This document shows positions 27,301 to 34,695 of a DNA stretch of 58,538 bases, piece after piece (within the stretch, counting starts at the first letter, position 1; every line of letters begins with the position of its first letter). The position numbers and the translations under genes were made by a program. This DNA comes from Pedobacter sp. KBW06 (GTDB taxonomy: Bacteria; Bacteroidota; Bacteroidia; Sphingobacteriales; Sphingobacteriaceae). Under the pieces are notes generated by a model that was not told the origin of the DNA, searched no databases, and was given only the letters and a program-made list of their open reading frames with translations. Where the stretch lies: assembly GCF_003852525.1 (NCBI RefSeq), contig NZ_QAJL01000003.1:1768073-1826610 (forward strand). Direction: 5' to 3'.

Positions 27301-27384
27301 AATCGTCCTTACCTGTGCAGAAACACCGATAGAAATCATAAACAGGATCATAAATAACGTAACTTTTTTATTCATACTTAACAT
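24322..27384 (-). CDS. SusC/RagA-family TonB-dependent outer-membrane transporter
   Basis: 1020 residues from 27384, or 1017 from the next ATG (27375), which gives a neater signal peptide MNKKVTLFMILFMISIGVSAQ. After it comes a carboxypeptidase-like beta-sandwich (VRTISGKVIDQKSGATLPGATVLRKSTKEVVSTDAEGKYTI), a TonB-interaction stretch (SEIVVTGALGIKR), a plug domain (VVDGVPVPDIGRLNPNDIENITVLKGANAAALYGSEGVNGALMISTKKG) and a 22-strand barrel ending in NVTF. It imports ligands captured by the SusD partner. There is no STN domain, so no sigma/anti-sigma signalling is expected; control is probably through the divergent AraC gene and the palindrome in its leader. Confidence 0.96.
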   Translation of the reverse strand: MLSMNKKVTLFMILFMISIGVSAQVRTISGKVIDQKSGATLPGATVLRKSTKEVVSTDAEGKYTISAEIGELLSFSYTGYVTAELKVDARKNTINAYLEENVNQLSEIVVTGALGIKRQARELGTSAQVVNSENLNQGKTVNPLFGLTSKVAGLRINMNDATTGKTDPLIQIRLRGSRSFNDEKNNPIYVVDGVPVPDIGRLNPNDIENITVLKGANAAALYGSEGVNGALMISTKKGSRGKGTVSFSNTTSFSEVYLLPPAQNKFGQGQNGVYSATEYESWGPAFDGTTRDLGLKLPDGIQPQALFGAPAKDNRLDMFNTGTTLQNDLSFSGGDETSTYFFSVQNVTIRGVIPGDKSARTGARFNGSKKFGKLNTSYNVNYVFANRNTTPDGPWFNLYIQPANLDVAGLRNWRNPNSAAHPLNYYTDATGAKNPFFLMDNNRNMSDQQTINGKIELDYAFTPWFSAIYRMGLFSTVEESRVTTNKLSSTSGNRNVNGSVTDGNNIFRRINSDLILNFKKDFGKFTTRLLLGQNIRMDDTKNTAVGSANLLFPDLFNPGSRTGELNGSAALTKYRALGTYGEFTAGYHNYLFLTLTGRNDVVSVLSKENRSYFYPGLSTSFVFSEAIKGLKGSNILSFGKIFASYNRTGNVTLNPYGLNNAYSQINGFPFGGLVGFTPSLLNPNRNIKPEFVKSYEAGLQLGLFNDRLNFEAAYVYSDSDGQIFQAPVSSSTGYNNMMVNAGRLTNKIIELSINGDVIRKDDFKWNIGFNFTHINNQVKTIFGGQEEFRMFRQAYARVGEAYPLLKVSDYKRDDQGRVIVDAKGNTTTIADSAPLGTMVPPYQMGLSTMVNFKGFSIGAQFDARLGGWLYSEVVPRMYTAGTHPATIAYDRQPFIFPNSVINTGTDKNPVYVENTTIYSKGDKAFWDAQGKVQRNTAAKSDFFKLRELNISYALPKSLLDGQKIIRQASIGFVGTNLFILRHKDNTYGDPESLYNQTDGYLSFRQIPPSRMFGFNINVTF

Positions 27385-27398
27385 TACTTTAATGATGT

Positions 27399-27417
27399 AT
27401 TAAGATTTAGTCTTAAT
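27399..27417. promoter_or_regulatory. Copy 1 of the 19-bp palindromic motif between susC and araC
   Basis: ATTAAGATTTAGTCTTAAT has perfect 7-bp arms ATTAAGA/TCTTAAT around 5 bases (8-bp arms if the flanking T and A are counted). It lies just downstream of the predicted susC transcription start and just upstream of the araC -7 candidate (TAACTTCG, 27423-27430), so a bound protein could block both. A second copy is at 22730-22748. Confidence 0.6.
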
Positions 27418-27433
27418 AATCCTAACTTCGCGG

Positions 27434-27441
27434 CAAAGATA
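27434..27441 (-). promoter_or_regulatory. -7 box of the susC promoter
   Basis: TATCTTTG on the minus strand is an exact TAnnTTTG match, giving a leader of roughly 45 bases that contains the 19-bp palindrome. Confidence 0.6.
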
Positions 27442-27451
27442 TCATCAGCCA

Positions 27452-28423
27452 ATGACGTATAAGGGAGAACAGGTGACGCATAAAGGAGAATTTCAAGGGA
27501 GACTATTTAGGGAGTCGAGAGACATTTCAGCATTCTATTTAAGGGCTTCATCCGCTCATTTACTGAGAGAAATGCAGGAATCACTTCTTCAGAAAGCACC
27601 GAATCCCGTTTATCAAATGATTTTTGTCATTAAGGGTAAACTCTCCTTTTCTACTCCCGGTTCTCCTGCCCCTCTATTTACAATGGAAAGTCAGCAGCAC
27701 AACCTGATCCGCACAGATCAGGAAGTTTTGACATTGAACGCTTCCTTCATTGAAGCAAACGAGATCATCTTTATTCATATCAGTGCGGATTTTCTATCCA
27801 GGTATTTTCCTTACGATCATCCTGCCTTCAGTAACTTATCTTCAGGAAATCTCCACGATAGCAAAACGGCCTTATTTTCCGAACAGCAGCTTCACCTGAC
27901 ACCGGAAATAAATGCCATTTTAAACAGCATGGAAAATTCTACACATACCGGATTTTGTGGTAAGCTTTTTTTGGAATCAAAAGTAATAGAGCTGCTGGCC
28001 ATCCAGCTCTCACAGTTTGCACTGTTACAGGAACAACCAAAACCACTGTTAAAACCTGATGAACTGGATAGAATGGAAGAAATCAGGTCTATACTGATCA
28101 ACAATATGGACCGCCAGCTTTCGCTCAAAACCCTGGCACACATGGTGGGCACCAATGAGTTTAACTTGAAAAAACAATTCAAGGCTGCCTATGGGACTAC
28201 TGTATATGGTTACCTGAACCAATACAAAATGGAGCAGGCAAAAGCGATGCTGATTCAGGGGGACAGCAGGATCTCTGAAGTATCCGGAAAAATGGGTTAT
28301 AAGCATGCCACTCATTTCACCAGTGCCTTCAAGAAGTACTTTGGTTACCTGCCCAATAAGATCAAAATGCTGATGCTGGTATTTGATCCGGAATTCTGTC
28401 TGGTTTTATTCCCGATATCCTGA
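27452..28423 (+). CDS. AraC-family transcriptional regulator
   Basis: 323 residues. The C-terminal ~100 residues are a standard AraC domain with two helix-turn-helix units (RQLSLKTLAHMVGTNEFNLKKQFKAAYGTTVYGYLNQYKMEQAKAMLIQ and SRISEVSGKMGYKHATHFTSAFKKYFGYLPNKIK). The N-terminal ~200 residues form a ligand domain without a recognised signature; its general layout resembles PchR-type regulators that sense ferric siderophores (inference). It is divergent from susC with only 67 bases between them, so it likely controls the susCD genes. Confidence 0.9.
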   Translation: MTYKGEQVTHKGEFQGRLFRESRDISAFYLRASSAHLLREMQESLLQKAPNPVYQMIFVIKGKLSFSTPGSPAPLFTMESQQHNLIRTDQEVLTLNASFIEANEIIFIHISADFLSRYFPYDHPAFSNLSSGNLHDSKTALFSEQQLHLTPEINAILNSMENSTHTGFCGKLFLESKVIELLAIQLSQFALLQEQPKPLLKPDELDRMEEIRSILINNMDRQLSLKTLAHMVGTNEFNLKKQFKAAYGTTVYGYLNQYKMEQAKAMLIQGDSRISEVSGKMGYKHATHFTSAFKKYFGYLPNKIKMLMLVFDPEFCLVLFPIS

Positions 28424-28503
28424 TAATTCCATGTTTTCTCTACAATCTGTTCTAAATCAACAACATTTATCACAAAATTCTTTTCTTTAAAATAATTAAT
28501 TTC

Positions 28504-28533
28504 TATCTTTGCCGTCCCTCACGGGAAAAGGAG
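28504..28533 (+). promoter_or_regulatory. rpsA promoter box and Shine-Dalgarno sequence
   Basis: TATCTTTG (28504-28511) is an exact -7 consensus. GGAG at 28530-28533, preceded by four As, lies 11 bases before the ATG at 28545. Such a clear Shine-Dalgarno is uncommon in this window. Confidence 0.6.
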
Positions 28534-28544
28534 ATTAAATTTTA

Positions 28545-30479
28545 ATGGCTAAAAAACAAGTAGCAGAAAAAGAACTAGAGGCTAAAAAAGCCGAATTACA
28601 AGGTGCAGACGCTCGTCTGACCGAGAAAGAAACCATTGAGTCAGAAGCTGATTCAGTGTCGATCGAACAGATCAAATCATCATTAGCTACCCCTGATCAA
28701 GATTTTGACTGGGATGCAGATGACAAAGTTTTCGGAAAATATTCTGATGAAGACCGTAAAAAGTTTGAAGACATGTATACCGATACTTTCAATCAAATCA
28801 ACCAGGGTGAAATCATCAGCGGTATTGTTGTATCAATCAACAATAAAGATGTAGTATTAAACGTAGGATTTAAATCTGACGGATTAGTATCTACTTCTGA
28901 ATTCCGTGATACACCTGACTTGAAAATTGGTGATACAGTTGACGTATTCGTTGAAGCTCCGGAAGATGCGAATGGTCAGTTAATTTTGTCTCGTAAAAGA
29001 GCTAAAACCCAAAGATCATGGGAGTCTATCAATGAGGCTCTTGACAATGACAGAATCATCAACGGATTTGTTAAAAGCCGTACTAAAGGTGGTCTTATCG
29101 TTGACATCATGGGTGTTGAAGCTTTCTTACCTGGTTCACAAATTGACATCAAACCTATCCGCGATTACGATGTATACGTGGGTAAAACAATGGAATTCAA
29201 AGTTGTTAAGATCAACCATGAGTTTAAAAACGTAGTAGTTTCTCATAAAATCTTAATCGAAGACGATTTAGAAAGCCAAAAAGTTGAAATCGTATCTAAA
29301 CTTGAAAAAGGACAGGTATTAGAAGGAACAGTTAAAAACATTACTGACTTCGGTGTATTCATCGATTTAGGTGGAGTTGACGGTTTACTTCACATCACTG
29401 ATATTTCTTGGGGCCGCATAGAGCATCCAAAAGAAGTATTGAGCTTAGATGAGAAAATCAACGTTGTAGTTCTTGACTTTGATGACGAGAAAAAACGTAT
29501 TGCATTAGGTTTAAAACAATTGACTCCACACCCTTGGGAATCTTTAGACGCTAACTTAGCTGTTGGATCTAAAGTTAAAGGTAAAATTGTTACTGTTGCT
29601 GATTACGGAGCTTTCTTAGAAATCATTCCTGGTGTTGAAGGTTTAATCCACGTATCAGAAATGTCTTGGTCACAAAACTTACGCAGCCCACAAGAATTCT
29701 TGAAAGTTAGCGATGAAATCGAAGCTGAAGTATTAACTTTAGACAGAGACGAACGCAAAATGAGCTTAGGTATTAAGCAATTAACTCAAGATCCTTGGCA
29801 AAATGTTGCTGAAAGATATCCTATCGGAAGCAAACATACTGCAGTAGTTAAAAACATGACTAACTTCGGTGTATTCGTAGAAATTGAAGAAGGTATTGAT
29901 GGATTAATCCATATCTCTGATCTTTCTTGGTCTAAAAAAGTTAACCACCCTAACGAATTCACTAAAGTAGGTGATACATTAGACGTAGTTGTTCTTGAAT
30001 TAGATGTTGAAAGCCGTAAATTAAGCTTAGGTCACAAACAATTAGAAGAAAACCCTTGGGATACTTTTGAAACTATCTTCACGTTAGATTCAATCCACCA
30101 GGGAACTGTTGTTAAAGTAACTGATAAAGGTGCTGTTATTGCTTTACCATATGGTGTAGAAGGTTTCGTACCAACTAAACACATGGCTAAAGAAGACGGA
30201 ACAACTATCAAAGCTGAAGAAACTAATGATTTCAAAATCATTGAGTTTAACAAAGATGCTAAACGTATCGTTGTTTCTCATGCCCGTATCTGGGAAGAGG
30301 CTAAAGCTGAAGCTGTTGCTGAAGAAAGAGCTACTAAGAAAAAAGAAGCTAAAGCATCAAGCAGTGCAGTTAAGAAAGTTAAAGATTCAGTTGAGAAATC
30401 AACGCTTGGCGATCTAGGTGTATTGGCTCAGTTAAAAGAGCAGATGGAGGGTGAAGAAAGCAAAAACAAAGCTAAATAA
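28545..30479 (+). CDS. rpsA: 30S ribosomal protein S1
   Basis: 644 residues with six S1 RNA-binding domains in a row, each with the G-x-V-x-x-(I/V) ... G-x-F-(I/V) pattern: GEIISGIVVSI, DRIINGFVKSR, GQVLEGTVKNITDFGVFIDL, GSKVKGKIVTVADYGAFLEI, GSKHTAVVKNMTNFGVFVEI and DSIHQGTVVKVTDKGAVIAL. An acidic ~75-residue N-terminal extension and a Lys/Glu-rich C-terminal tail (~50 residues) make it longer than the E. coli protein (557). It delivers mRNA to the small subunit. Codon use is more AT-ending and uniform than in its neighbours, as expected of a highly expressed gene. It has its own promoter and terminator. Confidence 0.97.
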   Translation: MAKKQVAEKELEAKKAELQGADARLTEKETIESEADSVSIEQIKSSLATPDQDFDWDADDKVFGKYSDEDRKKFEDMYTDTFNQINQGEIISGIVVSINNKDVVLNVGFKSDGLVSTSEFRDTPDLKIGDTVDVFVEAPEDANGQLILSRKRAKTQRSWESINEALDNDRIINGFVKSRTKGGLIVDIMGVEAFLPGSQIDIKPIRDYDVYVGKTMEFKVVKINHEFKNVVVSHKILIEDDLESQKVEIVSKLEKGQVLEGTVKNITDFGVFIDLGGVDGLLHITDISWGRIEHPKEVLSLDEKINVVVLDFDDEKKRIALGLKQLTPHPWESLDANLAVGSKVKGKIVTVADYGAFLEIIPGVEGLIHVSEMSWSQNLRSPQEFLKVSDEIEAEVLTLDRDERKMSLGIKQLTQDPWQNVAERYPIGSKHTAVVKNMTNFGVFVEIEEGIDGLIHISDLSWSKKVNHPNEFTKVGDTLDVVVLELDVESRKLSLGHKQLEENPWDTFETIFTLDSIHQGTVVKVTDKGAVIALPYGVEGFVPTKHMAKEDGTTIKAEETNDFKIIEFNKDAKRIVVSHARIWEEAKAEAVAEERATKKKEAKASSSAVKKVKDSVEKSTLGDLGVLAQLKEQMEGEESKNKAK

Positions 30480-30498
30480 TCTTTAAAGCTTATATATT

Positions 30499-30531
30499 AA
30501 AGGCATCCCCAACCGGGATGCCTTTTTTTTT
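30499..30531 (+). terminator. rpsA terminator
   Basis: AAAGGCATCCC (30499-30509) pairs with GGGATGCCTTT (30515-30525) across a 5-base loop, followed by Ts to 30531. Confidence 0.94.
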
Positions 30532-30569
30532 GTTACTTTGTTTCATAAAACCAATACCCCATTCATTTT

Positions 30570-32180
30570 ATGAGAATCTTAATCAGCATCATCAGCACCC
30601 TGCTGTTGTTCCAGGTAAGTCGCGCACAACTCCCATCACTTATCCCACAACCTGTGGAAATGACCATAGGAAAAGCATCAGAGAACTTTTCTATCGACAA
30701 CCGTAGCACCCAGTTATTCATCAGCGACAATAAACTGAAACCAGCTGCAGATTTCTTCATTAACTATATTAAAAAATATTATAACCTGGACCTTAGCCTG
30801 ACCACAGCAACTGATTTAAACAGAAAAAATGTGATCAATCTAACCCTCACAAAAGTCGCTGATCCAAATCCGGAGCAATATGCTTTGGGTGTAAGCAGTA
30901 AATCTGTCAACATTCGCTCTTCTTCAGCCACAGGCGTATTCTATGGCATACAAACCCTGATCCAGCTGTTGCCTCCAAATGCAAAGGCATTTCCTTTGCA
31001 GGTTCAGGCAGTAACGATTACGGACTATCCCCGTTTTGCCTATCGGGGAATGCACCTGGATGTCAGCAGGCATTTTTTTGACCTGAGCTTTGTCAAAAAG
31101 TACATTGATTACCTTGCTATACACAAACTCAATTATTTCCATTGGCACCTGACCGATGATCACGGATGGCGTATAGAAATCAAAAAACATCCAAAACTTA
31201 CCCAGATCGGCGCCTGGAGGGCCGGCACCATCATCGGTCTGTATCCCGGAAACGGAAACGACGGCATCCGGTATGGTGGCTATTATACACAGGAAGAAGT
31301 AAAAGAAGTGATCCGGTATGCCGCAGAACGCTACATCACCATTATTCCGGAGATCGAAATGCCGGGACATAGCATGGCAGTACTCGCCGCTTACCCGGAA
31401 CTGAGTACCACACCTAAATTGCCGAAAAAAGTAGCAGAAACCTGGGGAATCTTCAATAAATTCAACAATGTATTACTTCCTTCTGAGCAAACTTTTACTT
31501 TCCTTGAAGAAGTACTCACCGAAGTGATGGACCTCTTCCCTTCCCCTTACATCCATATTGGCGGAGATGAATGCTCAAAGATCTGGTGGAAGCAATCTGC
31601 ATTTTCCCAGCAGCTGATTAAAGAGAAAGGATTGAAAAACGAAACCGGACTGCAAAGCTATTTTATCCATAGGGTAGAAAAGTTTGTGAACAGTAAAGGA
31701 AAAACCATTATCGGATGGGATGAAATCCTTGATGGCGGCCTCGCCCCTAACGCCATAGTAATGAGCTGGCGCGGAGAAAAGGGAGGCATTGCAGCGGCAA
31801 AACAAAAGCATAAAGTCATCATGACCCCGGAGAACTTCATGTACTTTAACCATGCACAGTTTTTAAAGGACGATTCCCTTACAGCTGCGAAATTCCTACC
31901 CCTGGCCAATGTCTATAATTATGAACCTGTGCCTGCAGAGCTGAGTTCTGCTGAAGCCAAATACATCTGGGGAGCACAAGGTAACCTCTGGTCGGAATAC
32001 ATCAGCAACCCCGCTAAAGCGGAGTACATGTTATTCCCAAGACTGGATGCTTTAAGCGAGGTATTATGGAGCCCTAAAGCCAAACGCAATTTCAGTAATT
32101 TTCAACAAAGGTTAAAGCAGCAACTCAGGAGGTATGACCAAATGGGAATAAAATACAGCAAACGATATTGGGAGAATTAA
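30570..32180 (+). CDS. Beta-N-acetylhexosaminidase, GH20 family
   Basis: 536 residues with a signal peptide (1-19, ending SRAQ). An N-terminal GH20b domain (about 22-145) precedes the GH20 TIM barrel (about 150-490), which starts YRGMHLDVSRHFF and contains NYFHWHLTDDHGWRIEIKKHPKLT. The catalytic Asp-Glu pair is Asp-333/Glu-334 in HIGGDECSK. WGAQGNLWSEYI near the C-terminus is also a family block. It removes terminal GlcNAc or GalNAc residues in the periplasm or at the surface, for chitin, glycan or peptidoglycan fragment use. It stands alone; no transporter is next to it. Confidence 0.96.
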   Translation: MRILISIISTLLLFQVSRAQLPSLIPQPVEMTIGKASENFSIDNRSTQLFISDNKLKPAADFFINYIKKYYNLDLSLTTATDLNRKNVINLTLTKVADPNPEQYALGVSSKSVNIRSSSATGVFYGIQTLIQLLPPNAKAFPLQVQAVTITDYPRFAYRGMHLDVSRHFFDLSFVKKYIDYLAIHKLNYFHWHLTDDHGWRIEIKKHPKLTQIGAWRAGTIIGLYPGNGNDGIRYGGYYTQEEVKEVIRYAAERYITIIPEIEMPGHSMAVLAAYPELSTTPKLPKKVAETWGIFNKFNNVLLPSEQTFTFLEEVLTEVMDLFPSPYIHIGGDECSKIWWKQSAFSQQLIKEKGLKNETGLQSYFIHRVEKFVNSKGKTIIGWDEILDGGLAPNAIVMSWRGEKGGIAAAKQKHKVIMTPENFMYFNHAQFLKDDSLTAAKFLPLANVYNYEPVPAELSSAEAKYIWGAQGNLWSEYISNPAKAEYMLFPRLDALSEVLWSPKAKRNFSNFQQRLKQQLRRYDQMGIKYSKRYWEN

Positions 32181-32248
32181 GTTCTCCCATAAAAGTTTCG
32201 TAGTTTCCCATTGCAATTATATATTTACACTAAACAAACGCGCTCTTA

Positions 32249-32767
32249 ATGGAAAATATAAATTATTGTAACTGCTGTGCGGTTAAATATGAAGCAATGG
32301 ATGCTTTTTGCAATGCCTGTGGGTTTCCTTTACAAGGGACAAAACAGGAGCAGGACTTTTATATATCAGAACGAAATGTAAAAGAGATCGAACTGATTGA
32401 CCTCGACGAGAAAGTAGAAAGGGCACGCAGATCTCTGTATTGGATTTCCGGACTCACCTTATTCTCCCTGGTTTTTGTTGTATTTAAACCATCACCGGAC
32501 GAAGATGTTTCTTTCCTTGTCATCACCACCCTTATTTTATCCACGGCCTTCTTAGGCCTTGCCGTCTGGGGCAAAACAAGAACCTCAACCGCACTAATTT
32601 CCGGCCTCTCGCTCTATCTGATCATCCATATTCTGAACGCAATTCTGGATCCCCGCACCATACTTTCCGGGATCATTGTAAAGGTCGTCATTATCGTATA
32701 CCTTGTTAAAGGCATTAAATCTGTGATCGAGCGCGAGAAAATAAAGAAGGAACTCAACCTCATTTAA
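32249..32767 (+). CDS. Zinc-ribbon membrane protein of unknown function
   Basis: 172 residues. The N-terminal ~28 residues hold a zinc-ribbon pattern of two CxxC knuckles (YCNCCAV and FCNACGFP). A linker with acidic and basic residues is followed by four hydrophobic segments (about 64-82, 88-106, 111-130 and 138-155) that look like membrane helices. I recognise no family. It is directly coupled (no gap) to the next gene, which has the same zinc-ribbon plus membrane design, so they may be partners. Confidence 0.8.
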   Translation: MENINYCNCCAVKYEAMDAFCNACGFPLQGTKQEQDFYISERNVKEIELIDLDEKVERARRSLYWISGLTLFSLVFVVFKPSPDEDVSFLVITTLILSTAFLGLAVWGKTRTSTALISGLSLYLIIHILNAILDPRTILSGIIVKVVIIVYLVKGIKSVIEREKIKKELNLI

Positions 32768-33520
32768 TTGGAGACCCAGGATCAAGCTCCCTTGTATTGC
32801 AGCAATTGTGAGCAACCGGTACTGCTGACAAACAGGTTCTGTCCTACCTGCGGTACCTCGCAAAATCAGCGGGAACTTGTAGATGATTCAAAAAAATGGT
32901 CGCAGCTTCAGGGGCTTGCTTTGTTTTTTATCCTTGAAATCGTCACCTGTCTTTCCACCTTATTCGTTGCTCATCCAACCATACAAACGGACATTTTCTT
33001 TGGTGTCCTGATGGCCATCATTTCCGTCTTATTTTTCAGCTCCGACTGGAAAAACAACAAGCACCTTTTAAAATGGCCTGGTTTCTCATTTGTGAAATTA
33101 CTGACCTTTATTATTTTAGCAATCATCGGATCACTGATGGTGCAAGTCATAGCCTGGTACTTAAATCAACATGTTTTCCATGAGGAATTTTTCGATTTTC
33201 CATTATATCAATCGCATCCTTTTGGAACTTACATTATGATTGTTTCGATTGCGGTTTTCCCTGCACTATTTGAAGAACTGGCCTACCGGGGATATCTCCT
33301 GCAAAAACTATTGAATATAGTCGACAGAAAAGAAGCGATGTATATCACTTCGATCTTGTTTTTTCTCATACACTTCTCTTTGTTTTCTTTTTTTTGGCTG
33401 TTGCCTTTTGCACTGCTGCTGGCTTATATCCGGATAAAAGAAAACACGATCTGGTACGGAATTCTAATCCATTTTGTGTTCAATTTAACGGCTTGTCTCG
33501 TAGACATTATCTATTCTTAA
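32768..33520 (+). CDS. CPBP-family intramembrane metalloprotease with N-terminal zinc ribbon
   Basis: 250 residues starting with TTG right after the upstream stop codon; this start is favoured because it keeps the zinc ribbon (YCSNCEQP ... FCPTCGTS, about residues 10-35) in frame. About eight hydrophobic segments follow. CPBP (Abi/Rce1-type) motifs are present: motif 1 EELAYRGYLLQKL, a histidine in FFLIHFSLF, and HFVFN near the C-terminus. The family includes CAAX-type proteases and bacteriocin-immunity proteins; the substrate here is unknown. The fusion of a zinc ribbon to CPBP and the pairing with the previous gene are the notable points. Confidence 0.85.
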   Translation: METQDQAPLYCSNCEQPVLLTNRFCPTCGTSQNQRELVDDSKKWSQLQGLALFFILEIVTCLSTLFVAHPTIQTDIFFGVLMAIISVLFFSSDWKNNKHLLKWPGFSFVKLLTFIILAIIGSLMVQVIAWYLNQHVFHEEFFDFPLYQSHPFGTYIMIVSIAVFPALFEELAYRGYLLQKLLNIVDRKEAMYITSILFFLIHFSLFSFFWLLPFALLLAYIRIKENTIWYGILIHFVFNLTACLVDIIYS

Positions 33521-33526
33521 CAACTA

Positions 33527-33934
33527 CTACAGGAATTTCGATTTGAGTTCCGGAGAAGGAACCATACAACTCTCTGTTTTCCCCCATATCCGGTACCTGT
33601 TATTGGCAATAAGCTTGTATACAAAATCCCGTATTACTGCCGGAATAATGATCAATCCAAACAGGATGGGCCAGCCTCCACCCAGCTGTCTCGCAATGCG
33701 AAGCGCGGCAGTGGAGCGGAAATAAACCTGGCCATTTTCCAAAAGAATGATCGTTTTCAGATTTTCAGCATTGAATTCAAAGTCCGACAATTTCTGCGTT
33801 GCAATATCACTTTGCAAAGCTGCAAACCGGAAGTAATCTTTATGGTCTCTCTTAATGATGAACTGCACAGAATGATTACACAAATTGCAAACTCCATCAA
33901 AAAAAATCACCGCATGATCTCGATCTTCATTCAT
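33527..33934 (-). CDS. DCC-family thiol-disulfide oxidoreductase-like protein (DUF393)
   Basis: 135 residues. The hallmark DGVCNLCNHSVQFIIKRD lies at about residues 12-29, with the Asp-Gly-x-Cys-x-x-Cys pattern of the DCC/DUF393 thioredoxin-like family, followed by RFAALQS. The family is widespread and poorly characterised. It lies tail to tail with the CPBP protease gene, 6 bases apart. Confidence 0.93.
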   Translation of the reverse strand: MNEDRDHAVIFFDGVCNLCNHSVQFIIKRDHKDYFRFAALQSDIATQKLSDFEFNAENLKTIILLENGQVYFRSTAALRIARQLGGGWPILFGLIIIPAVIRDFVYKLIANNRYRIWGKTESCMVPSPELKSKFL

Positions 33935-34098
33935 TTGATTGTTTTCCTCTTAATAGCCCCAGATATTGGATTTATACAAATATAATTTTTTAAATCCAGA
34001 GCTTCATTCTATAGTTTTATAAATAAGACAGTTAAAAGTTTGATCGCTTTTAAAATCAGCGTAATTCATCAATCCCGGATAATAAATCCACATTCAAC

Positions 34099-34129
34099 TT
34101 TACAGAATTGAAACATTTTCCTATATTTG
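34099..34129 (+). promoter_or_regulatory. Promoter of pyrRB
   Basis: TATATTTG (34122-34129) is an exact -7 box, with TTTA (34099-34102) 19 bases upstream as a one-mismatch -33 box. The predicted start of transcription leaves only about 10 bases before the pyrR ATG at 34146. Confidence 0.65.
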
Positions 34130-34145
34130 GCCAATCCTTTAGTCA

Positions 34146-34694
34146 ATGCAAAAGAGAACCCTGCTAGACGGTCAAAAATTCCAGATCACAATTAAGAGAC
34201 TTTGTCATCAATTAATTGAGAACCATACCGATTTTTCAAATACTGTTTTAATTGGCATTCAGCCAAGAGGCAGTTACTTTGCCGATAGAGTACAGACCGA
34301 ACTCTCCCAAATCCTTAAGAAAAACACCATCAAAAAAGGGAATTTAGACATTACCTTTTTCCGTGATGATTTCAGAAGGAAGGACGGAATTGTTTCTGCA
34401 AACAGCAACACCATAGATTTTATTATCGAAGGAAAGAACGTAATCCTGATTGATGATGTACTCTGGACCGGACGCACCATTCGCGCCGCTATGGATGCAT
34501 TACTGGCTTACGGCAGACCCGAAAGAGTAGAACTGATGGTCTTGATTGACAGGCGTTTTTCAAGACATCTGCCTATTGAACCCGATTATATCGGTCAGCA
34601 GGTAGACAGCTTAAACTCACAACAGGTAAGGGTGAGCTGGAAAGAAACAGAAGGAGAAGACAAAGTAATCTTAATATCAGAAAGCAATAAATAA
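34146..34694 (+). CDS. pyrR: PyrR-type regulator / uracil phosphoribosyltransferase
   Basis: 182 residues, the normal PyrR length. It is a type I phosphoribosyltransferase with the PRPP-binding motif VILIDDVLWTGRT at about 99-111 and the upstream IGIQPRGSYFADRV. In Firmicutes PyrR binds leader RNA of pyr operons and attenuates them when UMP is high, and has weak UPRT activity. It is followed by pyrB after 1 base. The predicted leader is too short for a classical attenuator, so regulation may differ here. Confidence 0.94.
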   Translation: MQKRTLLDGQKFQITIKRLCHQLIENHTDFSNTVLIGIQPRGSYFADRVQTELSQILKKNTIKKGNLDITFFRDDFRRKDGIVSANSNTIDFIIEGKNVILIDDVLWTGRTIRAAMDALLAYGRPERVELMVLIDRRFSRHLPIEPDYIGQQVDSLNSQQVRVSWKETEGEDKVILISESNK

Positions 34695-34695
34695 C

